From Phormidium ambiguum IAM M-71 (lineage in GTDB: Bacteria; Cyanobacteriota; Cyanobacteriia; Cyanobacteriales; Aerosakkonemataceae), in contig NZ_MRCE01000003.1 in NCBI RefSeq assembly GCF_001904725.1, forward strand, positions 62,001 through 126,000: a stretch of 64,000 bases of DNA, read 5' to 3'. The translations under genes were made by a program, and so were the position numbers. The first letter of the stretch is position 1. Each line of letters opens with the position of its first letter. Under the pieces are notes generated by a model. It saw only the letters and a program-made list of their open reading frames with translations. It was not told the origin of the DNA and ran no database searches. Positions 46,443-57,759 of the stretch are shown piece by piece.

Positions 46443-47345
46443 TTACTGGAATATTGTTCTAGAATCTGACTGAGTTAATACTTCAAAACCCGACAAAATT
46501 TCGAGAATTTCTTCAGTGATGATAGATTGGCGTTGTTGTTGAAAAGCTGCATTAAAAGCTTCTAGACGCTCTTCAATATTTTGTTCGGCAACTTGCATTG
46601 AAATCAAACGGCTGGCATTCTCGCTGGCTAAAGATTCTGCAAAAGCTCGGTAAAGGGAAACGAAGAGATAGTGGCGGATCAGTTCAGCAAATAAGTGGCT
46701 CCATTCCATCGTAAATATTGGGAGAACACGAGTAGACCAAGTTTGTTTTCTTAAATTTTCCAACCATTGCCGATCGATCGGTAGTAAGTTCACCGTACAA
46801 GGAGCATGGGCAGTATTAGAGTGGGGTTGCTGGTAAAACAGAAGGACACGCTCAATTTGTTGTTGCGATCGCCAAGCTTCAATTTGCAGCAATAATACTT
46901 GCACCATTGCGGTAATTCCAGCCAGCGTAGTCGGCATAGAAAAACTCTGTGCGATTTCTAACCCAGCAGTTTCTAGAGGCGGAATGACGCGACTACCCAT
47001 AGTAATTATCGATCGCTCGCTCGATCGTTCAGAAACCTGATTCAGTTGCTCGATCGCATATTTAGCAATCTGTTCGTTAAACGAACCGCATAATCCCTGA
47101 TCTGTACCAAAAACAATCGCACCCAAACGCTGATTAAATGAAACTGGCAACTCATTCAACATAGACTGTTCTTGCAACAGAACTTGTAATCCCATTTCAA
47201 TAGTGCGATTGTAATTAGCCAAAGACTCAACAGCCCGTTCATACTGCCGAATGCTAGCTGCTGCGAGAGTCTTCATCGTCTTGACAACCGATCGCAGATC
47301 TTGGGTACTTTCGATTTGTTGTTTGAGGGCTTCAAGGGATGGCAT
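46443..47345 (-). CDS. atpG: N-ATPase F1 gamma subunit
   Basis: 300 aa, last gene of the atpDCQRBEFAG operon. N-terminal [27 protein letters not shown] and C-terminal [24 protein letters not shown] are the coiled central shaft of F1. It differs from housekeeping gamma in lacking the chloroplast-type regulatory loop. It overlaps atpA by 14 bases. It couples rotation of the c-ring to ATP hydrolysis or synthesis. Confidence 0.9.
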   Translation of the reverse strand: MPSLEALKQQIESTQDLRSVVKTMKTLAAASIRQYERAVESLANYNRTIEMGLQVLLQEQSMLNELPVSFNQRLGAIVFGTDQGLCGSFNEQIAKYAIEQLNQVSERSSERSIITMGSRVIPPLETAGLEIAQSFSMPTTLAGITAMVQVLLLQIEAWRSQQQIERVLLFYQQPHSNTAHAPCTVNLLPIDRQWLENLRKQTWSTRVLPIFTMEWSHLFAELIRHYLFVSLYRAFAESLASENASRLISMQVAEQNIEERLEAFNAAFQQQRQSIITEEILEILSGFEVLTQSDSRTIFQ

Positions 47346-48882
47346 TCAGGTTATTCTCCCCAAAATGAAGGGCTGATTTCATCGTATTAACCAAAATTTG
47401 ACGATCGCTCTCGCTCAGATTTTCTCCCGCCAAAATGCGACTATTGACATCCGACAACTGTGTTGAAACTGCCGTGCGGATAGCGGATTCTGCTGTTCCC
47501 ATTTCTTCCAAGGGGACATTATCCAGTAAACCCTCCGTCACCGCTAACAAGATAGCAATTTGTTCGGTAACGGGTTGCGGTACATACTGATGTTGTTTGA
47601 GTACTTCTCGCACCCTTCGTCCTCGTTCTAAAGTTTGCCTTGTAGTTTCATCAAGTCGCGTACCAAAGCGAGAGAAAACTTCCAATTCTTCAAACTGCGA
47701 GTACGACAAGCGCAAATCGCCAGCCACAGCTTGATAAGCAGGTAACTGAGTTTTGCCACCTACCCGCGAGACAGATTTACCCACATCAACAGCAGGTAAT
47801 ACCCCTTTCTGGAATAAATTAGGCGAAAGATAAATTTGCCCATCGGTAATCGAGATCAAATTAGTCGGAATGTAAGCCGACATATTCTGGGCTTCAGTTT
47901 CCACAATAGGTAGGGCGGTTAAAGAGCCCCCACCATGAGCCGCATTCAGATGGGTAGAACGTTCCAACAAGCGAGAATGAATGTAAAAAATATCACCAGG
48001 GAAAGCTTCTCGACCCGGAGGACGGCGGAGCAACAGAGAAAGCTCTCGATAAGCACGAGCATGGCAGGTAAGGTCGTCGTACACAATCAAAACATCGTTT
48101 CCTTGCTCCATAAAATACTCAGCCATTGTGGTTGCTGTGTAGGGAGCAATAAATTGCAGTCCAGGGGGTTCATCGCCTGTAGCCACAACGATTAGGGAAT
48201 AATCCATTGCTTGGTGATAGTTGAGATCGGCGATCAACTTAGCGACTGATGAACTGCGTTGTCCGATCGCACAATAAACACAAATCACATCTTGATGTTT
48301 TTGGTTCAAAATCGTGTCCAGAGCGATCGAACTTTTACCAGTTTGGCGATCGCCTAAAATCAGTTCTCGCTGTCCCCGACCAATAGGAATCAAAGCATCC
48401 ACCACCTTGAGTCCAGTTTGCAGCGGTACAGTAACGGGAGCACGTTGCATAATCCCTGGAGCATCGCGTTCTGCGGGTCGCCGTTGTGTAGTCCGAACGG
48501 GCCCACGCCCATCTAAAGGACGACCCAAAGGATTCACCACCCGACCCAGCATCGCTCTACCCACAGGGACATTCAAGACTCGCCCCGTGCGCTGTACCTC
48601 ACATCCAGCTTTGAGATGTTCGCTTTTATCCAGCAGAATAATGCCCACTTCTTCGGGATCTAAGTTGAATACCAAACCTAGCAATCCTCCGGGAAAGCGC
48701 ACCACTTCCGCTGACTCTACTCCAGGTAATCCATCCACACGGGCAATATCATGACCGATAAACTTGACAATTCCTACTTCTTGAATATGTAATTCTGGTT
48801 TGTAGGCTGTCAAGACTTGTTCTAATGGAGCAAAGGGATTTTCTAATATTCCTTGCAAAGTTTGATTAGCTTGGTTCGCCAT
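47332..48882 (-). CDS. atpA: N-ATPase F1 alpha subunit
   Basis: 516 aa. Walker [10 protein letters not shown], the DELSEED-region-like tail, and the alpha-typical [12 protein letters not shown] and [13 protein letters not shown]-like stretch ([15 protein letters not shown]). It starts within the end of atpF (17-base overlap). It forms the non-catalytic nucleotide sites of F1. The sequence is diverged from housekeeping cyanobacterial AtpA, as expected for the alternative N-ATPase. Confidence 0.93.
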   Translation of the reverse strand: MANQANQTLQGILENPFAPLEQVLTAYKPELHIQEVGIVKFIGHDIARVDGLPGVESAEVVRFPGGLLGLVFNLDPEEVGIILLDKSEHLKAGCEVQRTGRVLNVPVGRAMLGRVVNPLGRPLDGRGPVRTTQRRPAERDAPGIMQRAPVTVPLQTGLKVVDALIPIGRGQRELILGDRQTGKSSIALDTILNQKHQDVICVYCAIGQRSSSVAKLIADLNYHQAMDYSLIVVATGDEPPGLQFIAPYTATTMAEYFMEQGNDVLIVYDDLTCHARAYRELSLLLRRPPGREAFPGDIFYIHSRLLERSTHLNAAHGGGSLTALPIVETEAQNMSAYIPTNLISITDGQIYLSPNLFQKGVLPAVDVGKSVSRVGGKTQLPAYQAVAGDLRLSYSQFEELEVFSRFGTRLDETTRQTLERGRRVREVLKQHQYVPQPVTEQIAILLAVTEGLLDNVPLEEMGTAESAIRTAVSTQLSDVNSRILAGENLSESDRQILVNTMKSALHFGENNLNAIP

Positions 48883-49669
48883 CTTTCATCTCCTCTGCAA
48901 AGAGTTTAATTAAGCTTTCTTCTAAAGTGTTTAAGTAGTTTTCCATGCTCCAAGCGAGCTTACAACCTTTGGCTCTAAGTTCGATGCCACAGGTTAAATC
49001 TGGTACAGTTTGGAATTGCAATCGCATCGGACTAATTAGATACTTTTGCACAACCCGATCGATCTTTTCCCGGCTAACTTCTGAAAGATCGAAGGCACTT
49101 TGAACTGTAATTAGAGATTCTGGTCGATCGACCTCAGTGTGACCATTACTATTAACTGCGGCACAAAATGCTTGTCGTTCTTCTGGTTTGAGATTTTCTA
49201 AGTAATCTAAAAATGTTTCCAGTACTTGCTGTTCTAAATTTGCGTTCGCTAAATCTGCCAAAATTCGGCGTACAGTTAGAGAAACTTGCCGACAAGCATC
49301 TTGTTGGAGATGGCGAAAAAAGGATTTTTGTTGTTGCTGAAGTACTTGCTGTAACTTCGCTCGGTCTCGATCGACTTCTTCCTGCGCTCGCTGGAGTTGG
49401 GCTTTTTTCCAAACCTCTACTTCCGAGTTAAATTGAGTTAGTAGAGTTTCCCGTTGAGCTTCCCATTCCTGTTGTTTGCGGCGATAGTTTTCCGCTTCCT
49501 GTTGAGCTTCTTGGGTTTTTTCAGTTGCTTCCTGAAGACGATCGGCGATCGTTCTTTCCCGTTTTTCCATTGCTTGAAGAATCGGACGATACAAAAACCG
49601 TTTCAGCAACACAACCAAAATTAGGAAGTTAATGATTTGGGCAACTAATGTAAACCAATTAATTTCCAC
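48866..49669 (-). CDS. atpF: N-ATPase F0 subunit b, long form with delta-like C-terminus
   Basis: 267 aa, much longer than usual b. One N-terminal helix ([20 protein letters not shown]) is followed by a long Gln/Glu-rich coiled coil (25-140). The last ~100 residues ([18 protein letters not shown], then [19 protein letters not shown]) resemble the C-terminal half of subunit delta. No separate delta gene is present in the operon, so this protein probably supplies the peripheral stalk and the delta function. It starts four bases after atpE ends. Confidence 0.88.
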   Translation of the reverse strand: MEINWFTLVAQIINFLILVVLLKRFLYRPILQAMEKRERTIADRLQEATEKTQEAQQEAENYRRKQQEWEAQRETLLTQFNSEVEVWKKAQLQRAQEEVDRDRAKLQQVLQQQQKSFFRHLQQDACRQVSLTVRRILADLANANLEQQVLETFLDYLENLKPEERQAFCAAVNSNGHTEVDRPESLITVQSAFDLSEVSREKIDRVVQKYLISPMRLQFQTVPDLTCGIELRAKGCKLAWSMENYLNTLEESLIKLFAEEMKDGEPS

Positions 49670-49673
49670 GTCT

Positions 49674-49952
49674 TCAACCCCCTGCTTTCATTATTATGTA
49701 ATTCCAGAACGGATTGGCAAAAACCAAAATTAACGACACAACAAAACAGTAAATCGCCACCGATTCAATAAATGCTAATCCCACAAATAATGTGCGGGTA
49801 ATTGTATTTGCTTCATCGGGTTGTTGAGCTAGAGACATTAACGCTTGCGCGATCGCTCGTCCTTCACCAAGCGCCGGAGCAATAGATCCGATCGCAATAG
49901 TCAACCCAGCAGCGAGGATCGAAACCATACCGATCAAACTAATGTTGTCCAT
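49674..49952 (-). CDS. atpE: N-ATPase F0 subunit c (rotor ring)
   Basis: 92 aa, two membrane helices. The ion-binding carboxylate Glu63 is followed by Ser64 and Tyr68 (FIESVAIY), as in Na+-binding c rings. The first helix has Glu30 in LGEGRA at the place of Gln32 of Ilyobacter tartaricus, giving a second carboxylate, as described for N-ATPases. Val65 replaces the Thr of that Na+ site. Na+ translocation is therefore likely, not proven. Confidence 0.92.
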   Translation of the reverse strand: MDNISLIGMVSILAAGLTIAIGSIAPALGEGRAIAQALMSLAQQPDEANTITRTLFVGLAFIESVAIYCFVVSLILVFANPFWNYIIMKAGG

Positions 49953-49986
49953 TTGAAATACCTCTTAGTTGATACATTTTGCTTAA

Positions 49987-50658
49987 TTAATTACCATGTG
50001 CCTGTGTCGCCGAAGCAATATAAACAATGGCAAGAATCGCAAAAATATAAGCTTGAATTAATCCCGTTAATAACCCCAACATCTGCATAATAATTGGGAA
50101 AAATAAAGGGGCGATCGAAAGTAGAATTGCCGCAATCAATCCGTCACTCATCACATTACCAAATAGTCGAATTGCCAGCGCCAGCGTCCGCGATAATTCC
50201 CCAATAATGTGAAAGGGCAGCATAAAAGGAGAAGGTTGTAAATAATGTTGGAAGTAGCGAAAGATTCCTTCTTGACGAATGCCATAAATGGGAACGGCAA
50301 AAAATACACAAATTGCTAGTGCAGCAGTAGTAGAAATAGACCCAGTTGGAGGATGATAACCTGGGATAATTATCAGCAGATTAGCAGTAGCAATAAACAG
50401 AAATAACGTCCCAACAAATGGTAAATATGGTTCTGGATTTTGTCCGCTTGCCTCTTGTATTTGATCGCGGATGCCAACAATCAAAGCTTCCAGAAAATTT
50501 TGCCACCGCGACATTTGGGGCGTGGTTGAAAGTCTTTGCGTCACCCACCAAGAACCGCAAATTAGGAATGCCATTACTAACCAGGTATATAAAATTGTGG
50601 CATTCAAGGTGATAAAACTCGATCGCCAGATAATGATTTGGTCAGGTGTAATATCCAT
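49987..50658 (-). CDS. atpB: N-ATPase F0 subunit a
   Basis: 223 aa, about five to six membrane helices. The stator Arg is in ELSRTLALAIRLFGN, with the C-terminal GLLTGLIQAYIFAILAIVYI matching subunit a. It forms the ion half-channels next to the c ring. Shorter than the housekeeping cyanobacterial subunit a. Confidence 0.92.
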   Translation of the reverse strand: MDITPDQIIIWRSSFITLNATILYTWLVMAFLICGSWWVTQRLSTTPQMSRWQNFLEALIVGIRDQIQEASGQNPEPYLPFVGTLFLFIATANLLIIIPGYHPPTGSISTTAALAICVFFAVPIYGIRQEGIFRYFQHYLQPSPFMLPFHIIGELSRTLALAIRLFGNVMSDGLIAAILLSIAPLFFPIIMQMLGLLTGLIQAYIFAILAIVYIASATQAHGN

Positions 50659-50678
50659 GATCTTTCCCCTTGATTGCG

Positions 50679-50990
50679 TTATTCCCTAATTGCCCTAATT
50701 CTCCTGGGATGGGATTGCAACTGTTGTAATAAAAGATTTCTGATCCAGAAAACCATCAATAAACAAGCCAAGAGATGTAGAATTACCCAATCACTATGCT
50801 TGCTGGTAAGAATGAAATAAAAACCTAACAAACTAATACTAATTCGCCCTACAAAACTACTAATAGTTAATAGGAGTGGATAGGGAGTTTTCGGCAGTTG
50901 GCGCACGGTTAACCACAATCCACCAAAATAGAGCAATCCCAATCCGATGCCAGTTGCTAATGCTAGTAAAAAAAGAATTAAATCATTCAC
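50679..50990 (-). CDS. atpR: N-ATPase subunit AtpR
   Basis: 103 aa, about three membrane helices (LILFLLALATGIGLGLLYFGG, LTISSFVGRISISLLGFYF and DWVILHLLACLLMVFW). It follows AtpQ, with an 8-base overlap, a position unique to the N-ATPase operon, where this small membrane protein is thought to help assemble the c ring or supply the Na+ site. Confidence 0.85.
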   Translation of the reverse strand: MNDLILFLLALATGIGLGLLYFGGLWLTVRQLPKTPYPLLLTISSFVGRISISLLGFYFILTSKHSDWVILHLLACLLMVFWIRNLLLQQLQSHPRRIRAIRE

Positions 50991-51328
50991 GATCGGACTC
51001 CTCAGTAGATTTGTTGGTTGCGCGATCGATCTGTGCTTGTTCTCTCGTTACCCAATGCCAAGCATTCCAGCACCCCAACATCAAACCCCCCACCATTAAC
51101 ATCAAAGTCCAAGAAAAACGGCTGGGGTATTGTCGATCGATCCAAATCCCCAACGCCAAACCTAATAAAGTAGGAAGTACCACAGACCATCCCAGCACCC
51201 CCAGCAAACCTAAGCCAAACCAAATACTTTCACTTTTTCCCTGTCTTGCCCTAATTTTTCGGCTTTGTTTCCCAGCCACTTTGCGGATAAAATCTCTCCA
51301 AGGTTTTCGGTGGTTGGGGTCGGGCGAT

Positions 51329-51342
<14 letters not shown>
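50983..51342 (-). CDS. atpQ: N-ATPase subunit AtpQ (AtpI/Z-like)
   Basis: 119 aa from the ATG at 51342, preceded by GGAGGAAG; the frame extends to 51360. Two membrane helices (LGLLGVLGWSVVLPTLLGLALGIWI and TLMLMVGGLMLGCWNAWHW). It is the N-ATPase counterpart of AtpI/AtpZ, likely a c-ring assembly factor. The start overlaps the end of atpC. Confidence 0.85.
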
Positions 51343-53605
<2,263 letters not shown>

Positions 53606-53606
53606 T

Positions 53607-53647
53607 GTAACTTATATTACAAAAATTCAAAAAGTTTAGTGTAAATT
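53607..53647 (+). promoter_or_regulatory. NtcA-activated-type promoter for the guanidine operon
   Basis: A perfect NtcA box GTA-N8-TAC (53607-53620) is followed after 21 bases by a -10-like TAAATT (53642-53647), the standard arrangement for promoters activated by NtcA under nitrogen limitation (22-23 bases spacing is usual). Transcription should start near 53654, just before the riboswitch. Confidence 0.7.
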
Positions 53648-53675
53648 ACAGAGTTAGAAATAAAAACAAAATTAA

Positions 53676-53822
53676 TAGCTTCTAGGGTTCCGGTTTGGAT
53701 TTAAAAAACGAGAAAGTTTTGCCAAATGCTGGTCCGAGAGAAGCAGCTGGCAAACTTCAAAGTTTATTTTTGGATAGATTAGCTAGCCACACGGCGGGGG
53801 AAAAGCCCGGGAGAAACGCACC
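53676..53822 (+). promoter_or_regulatory. guanidine-I riboswitch (ykkC class)
   Basis: Conserved blocks of the class in order: CTAGGGTTCCGG (53682), CTGGTCCGAGAG (53729) and ACACGGCGGGGGAAAAGCCC with GGGAGA (53789-53814). The aptamer senses free guanidine and usually turns on transport or degradation genes, matching the downstream guanidine hydrolase. The 3' strand AAAGCCCGGGAG can also pair with CTCCTGGGCTTT at 53847-53858 (12 pairs, one G-U), a candidate switching helix. Confidence 0.92.
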
Positions 53823-53893
53823 AGTCAAAGAGGCTGAGGCTTTGTACTCCTGGGCTTTCTCTTTGGCTTTCAGGAGACAAGCTAGTGCAAAAA

Positions 53894-53923
53894 GGCAGAA
53901 GGCAGAAGGCAGAAGGCAGAAGG
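53894..53923 (+). repeat. heptamer tandem repeat (GGCAGAA)4
   Basis: Four copies of GGCAGAA followed by GG, located between the riboswitch and the hydrolase start. The complementary heptamer TTCTGCC is repeated at 55310-55367. Such short tandemly repeated repeats are common in cyanobacteria and can move or expand. Confidence 0.75.
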
Positions 53924-54033
53924 TAAAAAAAGTTTATATACCGCTTTTTAGCCTTTTTCAACTGATGAATTATTTCTGCCGTGCTGCGTTAGAAAATCTA
54001 GCTAGTTATTTTGTAAAAATTCAAGGTGTCGCA

Positions 54034-55239
54034 ATGACTGAGAATCCTTCGGAAAATCCCTTATTTAATAGCCCTAACTCCAATAATGGTCATAGACCAA
54101 GTGAAGCACAACGCGCTTTAGAAATGGAAGCAAGGTTGCCGTTAACAGGTTGGCAGCAGGAAGTTTCGCAAGGGCTGGAATATGGATTAGAGGCAGCTGA
54201 GAGTATCCGCGATCGCACTATTCCCACTTTCTCTCGCGGCGAACTGCCCCACTACGCAGGCATCAACACCTTCATGAAAGCACCTTATTTAGAAGATGTG
54301 CGAAAAGTTGGGGAGTACGATGTGGCAATAGTTGGTGTTCCGCACGACTCAGGAACTACTTATCGTCCAGGTACTCGGTTTGGCCCACAGGGAATTCGCC
54401 GGATTTCGGCATTGTACACTCCTTACAACTTTGAGTTAGGGGTTGATTTGCGCGAACAGATTACTCTTTGCGATGTTGGCGACATCTTCACCATTCCCGC
54501 CAATAACGAAAAGTCATTTGACCAAATTTCTAAAGGTATTGCTCACATTTTCAGTTCTGGCGCATTTCCGATTATTTTAGGCGGCGATCATTCGATCGGC
54601 TTCCCCACAGTTAGAGGTATTTGTCGCCACTTGGGAGACAAGAAAGTTGGTATTATTCACTTCGATCGCCACGCCGACACCCAAGAAACCGACCTCGACG
54701 AAAGAATGCACACCTGTCCTTGGTTTCACGCCACCAACATGGTAAACGCCCCAGCGAAAAACTTAGTCCAGTTGGGAATTGGCGGTTGGCAAGTTCCCCG
54801 TCAAGGCGTGAAAGTTTGCCGGGAACGCGCCACCAACATCCTCACCGTTACCGACATTGTGGAAAAAGGAATCGATGCCGCAGTTGATTTTGCCTTAGAA
54901 CGCGCCCTCGACGGAACTGACTGCGTATACATCAGCTTCGACATTGATTGCATCGATGCCGGATTTGTGCCTGGTACAGGTTGGCCGGAACCAGGCGGTT
55001 TGTTACCCCGTGAAGCCTTAAGTTTACTAGGCAAAATTGTGCAAAAAGCCCCAGTGTGCGGTTTAGAAGTAGTGGAAGTTTCCCCTCCCTACGACATCAG
55101 CGACATGACTTCACTCATGGCAACTCGCGTAATTTGCGACACAATGGCACATTTAATCGTCTCCGGGCAACTACCCCGCAAACAAAAACCCGCCTACATT
55201 CACCCAGAGGCGCAACCTCAGCTTGTCGCCTGGACATGA
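54034..55239 (+). CDS. gdmH: guanidine hydrolase (ureohydrolase family, formerly annotated agmatinase SpeB)
   Basis: 401 aa from the ATG at 54034. The frame runs open back through the riboswitch to 53695, which cannot be translated start. Ureohydrolase motifs: GGDHSIGFP (His186), HFDRHADTQE (Asp211, His213, Asp215), SFDIDCIDAG (Asp303, Asp305) and PGTGWPEPGG. The DLDERMHTCPWFHATN stretch fits Synechocystis Sll1077, shown to be a nickel-dependent guanidine hydrolase making urea and ammonia. The next two genes are HypA/HypB-like nickel chaperones, and the riboswitch senses guanidine, so this function is much more likely than agmatinase. Confidence 0.92.
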   Translation: MTENPSENPLFNSPNSNNGHRPSEAQRALEMEARLPLTGWQQEVSQGLEYGLEAAESIRDRTIPTFSRGELPHYAGINTFMKAPYLEDVRKVGEYDVAIVGVPHDSGTTYRPGTRFGPQGIRRISALYTPYNFELGVDLREQITLCDVGDIFTIPANNEKSFDQISKGIAHIFSSGAFPIILGGDHSIGFPTVRGICRHLGDKKVGIIHFDRHADTQETDLDERMHTCPWFHATNMVNAPAKNLVQLGIGGWQVPRQGVKVCRERATNILTVTDIVEKGIDAAVDFALERALDGTDCVYISFDIDCIDAGFVPGTGWPEPGGLLPREALSLLGKIVQKAPVCGLEVVEVSPPYDISDMTSLMATRVICDTMAHLIVSGQLPRKQKPAYIHPEAQPQLVAWT

Positions 55240-55244
55240 GGCAG

Positions 55245-55370
55245 GGGGGACAAGGGGACAAGGGGACAAGGGGACAAGGGGACAAGGAAACATTTTTACT
55301 TCTGTCTTCTGCCTTTTGCCTTCTGCCCTTCTTCCCTTCTGCCTTCTGCCTTCTGCCTTCTGCCTTCCCC
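55245..55370 (+). repeat. tandem repeats (GGGGACAA)5 and TTCTGCC array
   Basis: About five copies of GGGGACAA (55245-55287), then an array of TTCTGCC heptamers (55310-55367), filling most of the 144-base gap between gdmH and the hypA-like gene. Confidence 0.75.
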
Positions 55371-55383
55371 TATCCCCGAAACT

Positions 55384-55767
55384 ATGCACGAAACAGATAT
55401 GACTAAGGCGTTAATTGTGACTGTGCGGAAATGGTGGTCAGAACAACCGGAAAAACCCCAAATTTCCTGCGTTCATCTCACGGTTGGCAAGTTTACTTGT
55501 GTGGAACCTGTGAGTTTACAATTCGCTTTTGAAGTTCAGACTCGCGGAACTTTTTTAGAAGGAGCAAAATTAGTTATTCAAGAAACTCCTTTAATTGCTT
55601 TTTGTCATCATTGCCAACAAGAATATAGCCCAGAAATTGGGATTCAATATGCTTGCCCGATTTGTCGATCGCCAATGGAAGACATTCGATCGGGCCGAGA
55701 GTTAAAGATCGATCGAGTTGAATATAGTTCTGATTCTGTGGAAAGTAATTATGCACCAAACATTTGA
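55384..55767 (+). CDS. ghaA: HypA-like nickel metallochaperone for guanidine hydrolase
   Basis: 127 aa. Begins MHETD: the nickel-binding Met1-His2-Glu3 of HypA requires this ATG. Two CxxC motifs (CHHCQQ and CPICRS) make the structural zinc site. HypA proteins insert nickel into hydrogenase or urease-like enzymes. Here the context shows that the partner is guanidine hydrolase (GhaA of the GdmH system). It overlaps the HypB-like gene by 17 bases. Confidence 0.9.
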   Translation: MHETDMTKALIVTVRKWWSEQPEKPQISCVHLTVGKFTCVEPVSLQFAFEVQTRGTFLEGAKLVIQETPLIAFCHHCQQEYSPEIGIQYACPICRSPMEDIRSGRELKIDRVEYSSDSVESNYAPNI

Positions 55768-56452
55768 CGCTGCTTTAGGTATTAATTTGCTCCATGCTAA
55801 TCAAGAAGGGGCTGACCACAACCGCGAACATTTTGATGAGTGGGGAATTACTTGTTTTAATGTGATGAGTAGTCCCGGTGCTGGGAAAACTGCTTTGCTA
55901 GAAAAAACTCTAGCTGTATTAACAAATGAGTATAAAATTGCGGTGATTGAAGGTGATATGACAACGGAATTAGATGCCGATCGCCTCCGCAAATATAACG
56001 TTCCAGTAATTGCTATTAACACAGGTCGTTCCTGTCATTTGGATTCTAAAATGGTTTCCGGTGGAATTCATCGTTTAGCAAATGAATACAACCCTAAAGA
56101 ATTTGATTTGGTGTTAGTCGAAAACGTGGGAAATTTGGTTTGTCCGGCAGAATTTGAAGTTGGGGAACACGCCAAAGTTGCTTTATTAAGTATCACTGAA
56201 GGAGAAGATAAACCTTTGAAATATCCGGTGATGTTTCAAGAAGCAGATTGTTTGTTAATTACTAAAATGGACTTAGCACCCCATTTAGATGTTGATGTTA
56301 ATCAAATTGTAGAAAATGTCCGCCAAATGAATCCCCATGTAACGATAATTCCGGTTTCTGCCAAAACAGGAGAGGGATTAGATATTTGGTTTGATTGGGT
56401 ACGTTTTCAGTTAAATAAATCTGCCAAACCGCAATTATCAGTTGTTCATTAA
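55751..56452 (+). CDS. ghaB: HypB-like nickel-insertion GTPase for guanidine hydrolase
   Basis: 233 aa from the ATG at 55751 ([10 protein letters not shown]); an upstream ATG at 55718 adds 11 unlikely residues. P-loop SSPGAGKT (40-47), Switch-like [12 protein letters not shown], the metal site region [11 protein letters not shown] and NKxD-like ITKMDLAPH with SAKTGEG. The N-terminus has several His residues but no long His tract. It supplies GTP-dependent nickel delivery with GhaA. A hairpin follows directly. Confidence 0.9.
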   Translation: MHQTFDAALGINLLHANQEGADHNREHFDEWGITCFNVMSSPGAGKTALLEKTLAVLTNEYKIAVIEGDMTTELDADRLRKYNVPVIAINTGRSCHLDSKMVSGGIHRLANEYNPKEFDLVLVENVGNLVCPAEFEVGEHAKVALLSITEGEDKPLKYPVMFQEADCLLITKMDLAPHLDVDVNQIVENVRQMNPHVTIIPVSAKTGEGLDIWFDWVRFQLNKSAKPQLSVVH

Positions 56453-56457
56453 CTTTA

Positions 56458-56490
56458 AGATACCCGACTTCTTGAAGAAGTCGGGTATCT
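56458..56490. terminator. hairpin repeat after the chaperone genes
   Basis: 16-bp perfect stem AGATACCCGACTTCTT / AAGAAGTCGGGTATCT with a 1-base loop, starting six bases after the ghaB stop. It is a common dispersed cyanobacterial hairpin and may attenuate transcription into the transporter genes. Confidence 0.7.
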
Positions 56491-56677
56491 GGGAATAGAG
56501 TCTGGAAAAATGCACAGACTGAAATTTTCATGCTTTTAAAAAGATTTCCGAATCTTGAATTAATTAGCTAATTTGTAGCCCAAATAACAAAGTGATGACT
56601 ACTTAATCTGCTACACCTAATTTACCGCTATCAAAAAGTGTGAATGACGAATAAAAAATCTGTTTCAGGTAGATGTT

Positions 56678-57730
56678 ATGAAAGTGCGATCGCTCCTTTC
56701 CTACTGCATCCTTTTTGTTATTACCTTTTCCCTCACCGTAGGTTGCGTTAATCCAGCAGTTTACATCAAAACAACTAACGAAGTTAACTCTACTGCATCC
56801 TCATCTGATGTTAATGCCGTTCGTTTAGGATTTAGTGCTTGGCCTGGTTGGTTTCCTTGGCAAATTACCCAAGAACAAGGTATTTTTAAAGCAAATAATG
56901 TTCCTGTAGACCTGAAATGGTTTGATGGATATTTAGAATCTATCAATACTTTAACCGCCGGACAAATAGATGCCAATAGTCAAACTTTAGGAGATACAGT
57001 CAACTCAATTTCCAGTGGGGCAGATAAAATAATTGTATTAGTCAATGATAACTCGACGGGAAATGACAAAGTAATTGTCCGAGAAGGCATTAATTCTGTT
57101 GCCGATCTAAAAGGAAAAAAAGTTGCAGCTGAAGAAGGAACCGTCGATCATTTTCTATTACTTTTAGGATTAAAACAAGCAGGTTTATCACCAAAAGATA
57201 TTCAATTTGTTCCTTTAGAAACAGGTCAAGCAGCAGCAGCATTTGTCGGCGGACAAGTTGATGCAGTGGCAGTATTTGCGCCTTTTACAACTCAAGCATT
57301 AAAGCGTACTGGAAGTAAAGAATTATTCAGTTCTAAAGACTTTCCCGGAGCAATTTCCGATCATTTAGTAGTTTCGCGCAAGTTTTTGCAAGAAAAACCG
57401 GAACAAGTTCAAGCATTAGTTAATTCCTGGTTTGCCACCTTGGATTATATGCAAAAAAATCCCGAACAAGCTTATGAAATTATGGCAAAAAGAGCAGGTG
57501 TTCCCGTATCTGAGTATAAAGAATATGCTGATGGTACTCGCATTTTTACAATTGAAGAAAATTTAAAAGCTTTTCAACCTGGAAATAACTTGAATTCTTT
57601 ACAGTTTGCTGCTCAAGAAATGAGTAAATTTTTGCTGGAAGTGGGACTGGCGAAAAGCCAACCTGATACTAGCAAAATATTTGACGATCGCTTTGTCAAA
57701 ACCTACGCCGAACAACTCAAAAAAGCTTAA
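56678..57730 (+). CDS. ABC transporter substrate-binding lipoprotein (probable guanidine importer)
   Basis: 350 aa. Lipobox LTVGC (Cys23) after a signal peptide. The fold is of the NMT1/THI5/SsuA type (LGFSAWPGWFPWQITQEQG, VDLKWFDGYLESINTL, AAEEGTVDHFLLLLGL). Family members bind nitrate, taurine or pyrimidine-like compounds. Its place in the gdmH operon and the corresponding Synechocystis genes beside sll1077 point to guanidine or a related compound. It precedes the permease by 29 bases. Confidence 0.85.
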   Translation: MKVRSLLSYCILFVITFSLTVGCVNPAVYIKTTNEVNSTASSSDVNAVRLGFSAWPGWFPWQITQEQGIFKANNVPVDLKWFDGYLESINTLTAGQIDANSQTLGDTVNSISSGADKIIVLVNDNSTGNDKVIVREGINSVADLKGKKVAAEEGTVDHFLLLLGLKQAGLSPKDIQFVPLETGQAAAAFVGGQVDAVAVFAPFTTQALKRTGSKELFSSKDFPGAISDHLVVSRKFLQEKPEQVQALVNSWFATLDYMQKNPEQAYEIMAKRAGVPVSEYKEYADGTRIFTIEENLKAFQPGNNLNSLQFAAQEMSKFLLEVGLAKSQPDTSKIFDDRFVKTYAEQLKKA

Positions 57731-57759
57731 ATAAATTATCTCGAAAACTGGAAAAAACC

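Noticed and set aside
47935-48754. Two plus-strand frames opposite atpA
   Set aside because: They are shadows of the alpha subunit gene; composition is atypical (Ser/Arg-rich) and no family motif is seen.
53695-54033. Open frame in line with guanidine hydrolase extending it by 113 residues
   Set aside because: This part is the guanidine-I riboswitch and its leader; the conserved protein begins at the ATG at 54034.
54034-55239. Naming this gene as agmatinase (speB)
   Set aside because: The guanidine riboswitch, nickel chaperones and Sll1077-like motifs make guanidine hydrolase the better call; no other polyamine gene is nearby.
53894-55370. Tandem repeats considered as a CRISPR array
   Set aside because: Units of 7-8 bases without spacers are short tandem repeats, not CRISPR; no cas genes are present.
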